The position numbers and the translations under genes were made by a program. The notes under the pieces are model-generated. The model searched no databases, was not told where the DNA came from, and saw nothing but the letters and a program-made list of their open reading frames with translations. A stretch of DNA of 64,000 bases from Lachnospiraceae bacterium (GTDB lineage: Bacteria > Bacillota > Clostridia > Lachnospirales > Lachnospiraceae): assembly GCA_900769115.1 (NCBI GenBank), contig CAAGFJ010000033.1:1-64000 (forward strand), given 5' to 3'. Every line of letters begins with the position of its first letter. The stretch's first letter is position 1. This document shows positions 62,659 through 64,000 of this stretch, in pieces.

Positions 62659-63744
62659 ATGAAGCAGGGATATATTTTATTAGAGGATAAGTTAAAGGGA
62701 GAATATAGAGAAGCATTTAGCCAGGTAGAATATTATGGCAGTACAAAATGGGTTGATGCTGATGTAAGTGCAGAGATGTTGATGGAGCTGCTAGACCAGA
62801 TGTTGGAAGTACAGAATGCAGGACGTCCGGTTACGGATATTGTAGGAAAGGATATTCAGGAATTCTGTCGCAATTTTTATAGTGAATATAAGCTGACGGA
62901 TCGCTTTGAATCATTTTGTAAGATGTTATATCGGTTTGCATGGATTCTGTTTGTGCTAGCGCTTCTTGGATTCTTTTTTTCGGAAGATGGAGATGAGGCT
63001 GCGTTTCAAAGTGATATTGCACCGATTATAACAGGTGGTATCTGTGGAGCGGTGGTTGCACCAATCCTGTTCTGGCTGATATTGAAGATTCTGGAGTGTT
63101 TCATGAAAGTAAATGATTCCGTACGCAATGCAGTATCGTGTATTGTTTTAATTGTTACTTTTGTTTTTGCAATCGCATTATCAAGCCATTATGATATCTA
63201 TATTCCGGGTGCTGCGGCGCTTGTGATTAGTGTATTGTATATTATTGGATATCTTGCTGTCCGTGCAATCGTCAATTATAGAAGATACGGTTGTATTCGT
63301 GCACCCAAGCAGGAAGAGATTGGTTTCTGGGATACTTTGAACGGTGAATTGGACGAAGAGATGATATTTGAATGGCAGAAACAATTTAACAAGAAGAATG
63401 AACGACTTCAGAAGAAAGGAAAACCACTTATGACAGAAGAGATGTTTCTTGCAAAGCTGGATAAGCAATATGATCCAAAGCGTGGCCCACTGGTCAATGC
63501 ATTAACCTTCTGGGGAACGACTCTAATTGCAATCGTATTACTTTCTATCTTTGGGGAATATGAATCGTGGCTAGATTATGCAATATTTCTGGCTATTGTC
63601 CTTGGAGTAGAGATAGGTGTGTATTATGGATTGTATAAGGCTACACGGGCAGGCATTGCAAGATATGCCAGTATGAAGCAACAGATGGCAGAACAGGGCA
63701 TGACTATGATGGAGTTAGCCGAATATTTAGCTAAAGAAAAATAA
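62659..63744 (+). CDS. Membrane protein with DUF1048-like N-terminal region
   Basis: A 361-residue protein likely controlled by the PadR repressor. Residues 30-80 (NAGRPVTDIVGKDIQEFC) resemble the DUF1048 module often encoded beside padR. About six membrane segments follow in two groups (about residues 90-195 and 275-325), separated by a charged cytoplasmic stretch. The C-terminus is soluble. The function is unknown; many PadR partners respond to membrane-active compounds. AAGGAG precedes the ATG. Confidence 0.65.
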   Translation: MKQGYILLEDKLKGEYREAFSQVEYYGSTKWVDADVSAEMLMELLDQMLEVQNAGRPVTDIVGKDIQEFCRNFYSEYKLTDRFESFCKMLYRFAWILFVLALLGFFFSEDGDEAAFQSDIAPIITGGICGAVVAPILFWLILKILECFMKVNDSVRNAVSCIVLIVTFVFAIALSSHYDIYIPGAAALVISVLYIIGYLAVRAIVNYRRYGCIRAPKQEEIGFWDTLNGELDEEMIFEWQKQFNKKNERLQKKGKPLMTEEMFLAKLDKQYDPKRGPLVNALTFWGTTLIAIVLLSIFGEYESWLDYAIFLAIVLGVEIGVYYGLYKATRAGIARYASMKQQMAEQGMTMMELAEYLAKEK

Positions 63745-63780
63745 CAGAAAAAGAAGTAGAATAAGAGATGTATTTTTCGC

Positions 63781-63808
63781 TTGCATTTTTCTAGGATTCA
63801 TGTATTAT
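63781..63808 (+). promoter_or_regulatory. Promoter of the ZTP riboswitch transcript
   Basis: TTGCAT (63781-63786) and TATTAT (63803-63808) are 16 bp apart, just ahead of the aptamer. Confidence 0.6.
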
Positions 63809-63816
63809 AGAGTTAT

Positions 63817-63919
63817 CCGGTTGTGCGACTGACGGAAACTGGGAGTACCCAGGGGGAACACAACGCGAAGAATTGCCGACCGTCTGGGCACCGTTTTGGG
63901 GTACCAGGCGGTTATTTTT
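63817..63919 (+). ncRNA. ZTP (pfl) riboswitch with expression-platform terminator
   Basis: The aptamer has the pfl core: P1 TTGTG/CACAA (63821-63825 with 63859-63863), GACTGACGG, hairpin CTGGG-AGTA-CCCAG, then the linker and the conserved 3' part GCCGACCGTCTGGGCA (63875-63890). ZTP riboswitches sense ZTP/ZMP (AICAR phosphates) and turn on purine or folate genes. The 3' part pairs with GGGGTACCAGGCGGT (63898-63912), forming a terminator with a T-rich tail; ligand binding would prevent it. The leader then runs to the gene at 63984. Confidence 0.92.
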
Positions 63920-63983
63920 ATGGTTTATTTCCAAGGGATAGTGTCTCATGGAAGAGGATTTGATCTAGCATAAGGAGGTAGTT

Positions 63984-64000
63984 ATGAAACAGCAGTCATT
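63984..64000 (+). CDS. Start of the riboswitch-controlled gene, probably purH-type (partial)
   Basis: Only the first five codons (MKQQS) plus two bases lie in the window, preceded by AAGGAGG. The protein cannot be identified from them. The ZTP riboswitch upstream makes an AICAR formyltransferase (purH-type) or another purine/folate gene most likely. Confidence 0.6.

Noticed and set aside
1..64000. CRISPR arrays, insertion sequences, prophage genes
   Set aside because: No regularly spaced repeats, transposase motifs or phage structural genes were seen.

Overview
The window looks like a chromosomal segment of a Gram-positive anaerobe of the Lachnospiraceae (Clostridia). The pointers are an IspH-ribosomal protein S1 fusion, PolC placed after dxr-rseP-ispG, a class B sortase, an FtsA-like protein with a long C-terminal extension, ackA-yceD-rpmF, moderately low GC and strong AGGAGG-type ribosome binding sites. 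The genus cannot be fixed from the sequence. All calls come from reading the sequence and recognising motifs; no database search was run.

Layout. 0-5.8 kb: a large palindrome, a SulP anion transporter (minus strand), cmk, ispH-rpsA and cheR. 5.8-15.6 kb: a YprB-like nuclease (minus strand) divergent from ruvA-ruvB-zapA-U32 peptidase-SEDS polymerase-PBP, then a regulator with two helix-turn-helix domains. 15.7-21.2 kb: an 1818-residue secreted protein with FG-GAP-like and leucine-rich repeats. 21.3-24.6 kb: a Nudix hydrolase, a sortase, tRNA-Leu (minus strand), mutY and an anti-sigma-like protein. 24.6-34 kb: polA, coaE, the FtsA-like protein, a diguanylate cyclase, ackA, yceD and rpmF. 34-46.7 kb: a dense run of housekeeping genes, namely a small membrane protein, a bactofilin, pyrH, frr, uppS, cdsA, dxr, rseP, ispG and polC. 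This run joins translation, lipid carrier and isoprenoid synthesis, and replication.

46.8-59.5 kb is an accessory island that starts just after tRNA-Glu(CUC) and is visibly AT-richer than its flanks. It holds a promoter with a palindrome as its spacer, an eight-residue leader peptide overlapping a terminator hairpin, a membrane protein, a protein resembling a ScoMcrA-type head domain, and a type I restriction-modification locus (hsdM, hsdS, AbiV-like HEPN protein, tyrosine recombinase, broken second hsdS, zinc-ribbon protein, hsdR). It ends with a two-helix membrane protein, a truncated DUF262/GmrSD fragment and an HNH endonuclease. A 15-bp sequence in the central conserved region of hsdS occurs once in the intact gene and twice in the broken one. 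The 26-bp tandem duplication in the broken copy is exactly what breaks the frame, so recombination between copies would rebuild intact or chimeric specificity genes. This is the most interesting system in the window.

59.5-64 kb returns to ordinary genes: an ArsC/Spx-like protein, a PH-domain protein, an M20 amidohydrolase, a DnaQ-like exonuclease fused to a topoisomerase-type zinc finger, and a PadR regulator with two operator-like palindromes followed by a membrane protein. The window ends with a ZTP (pfl) riboswitch and the first codons of the gene it controls, probably purH.
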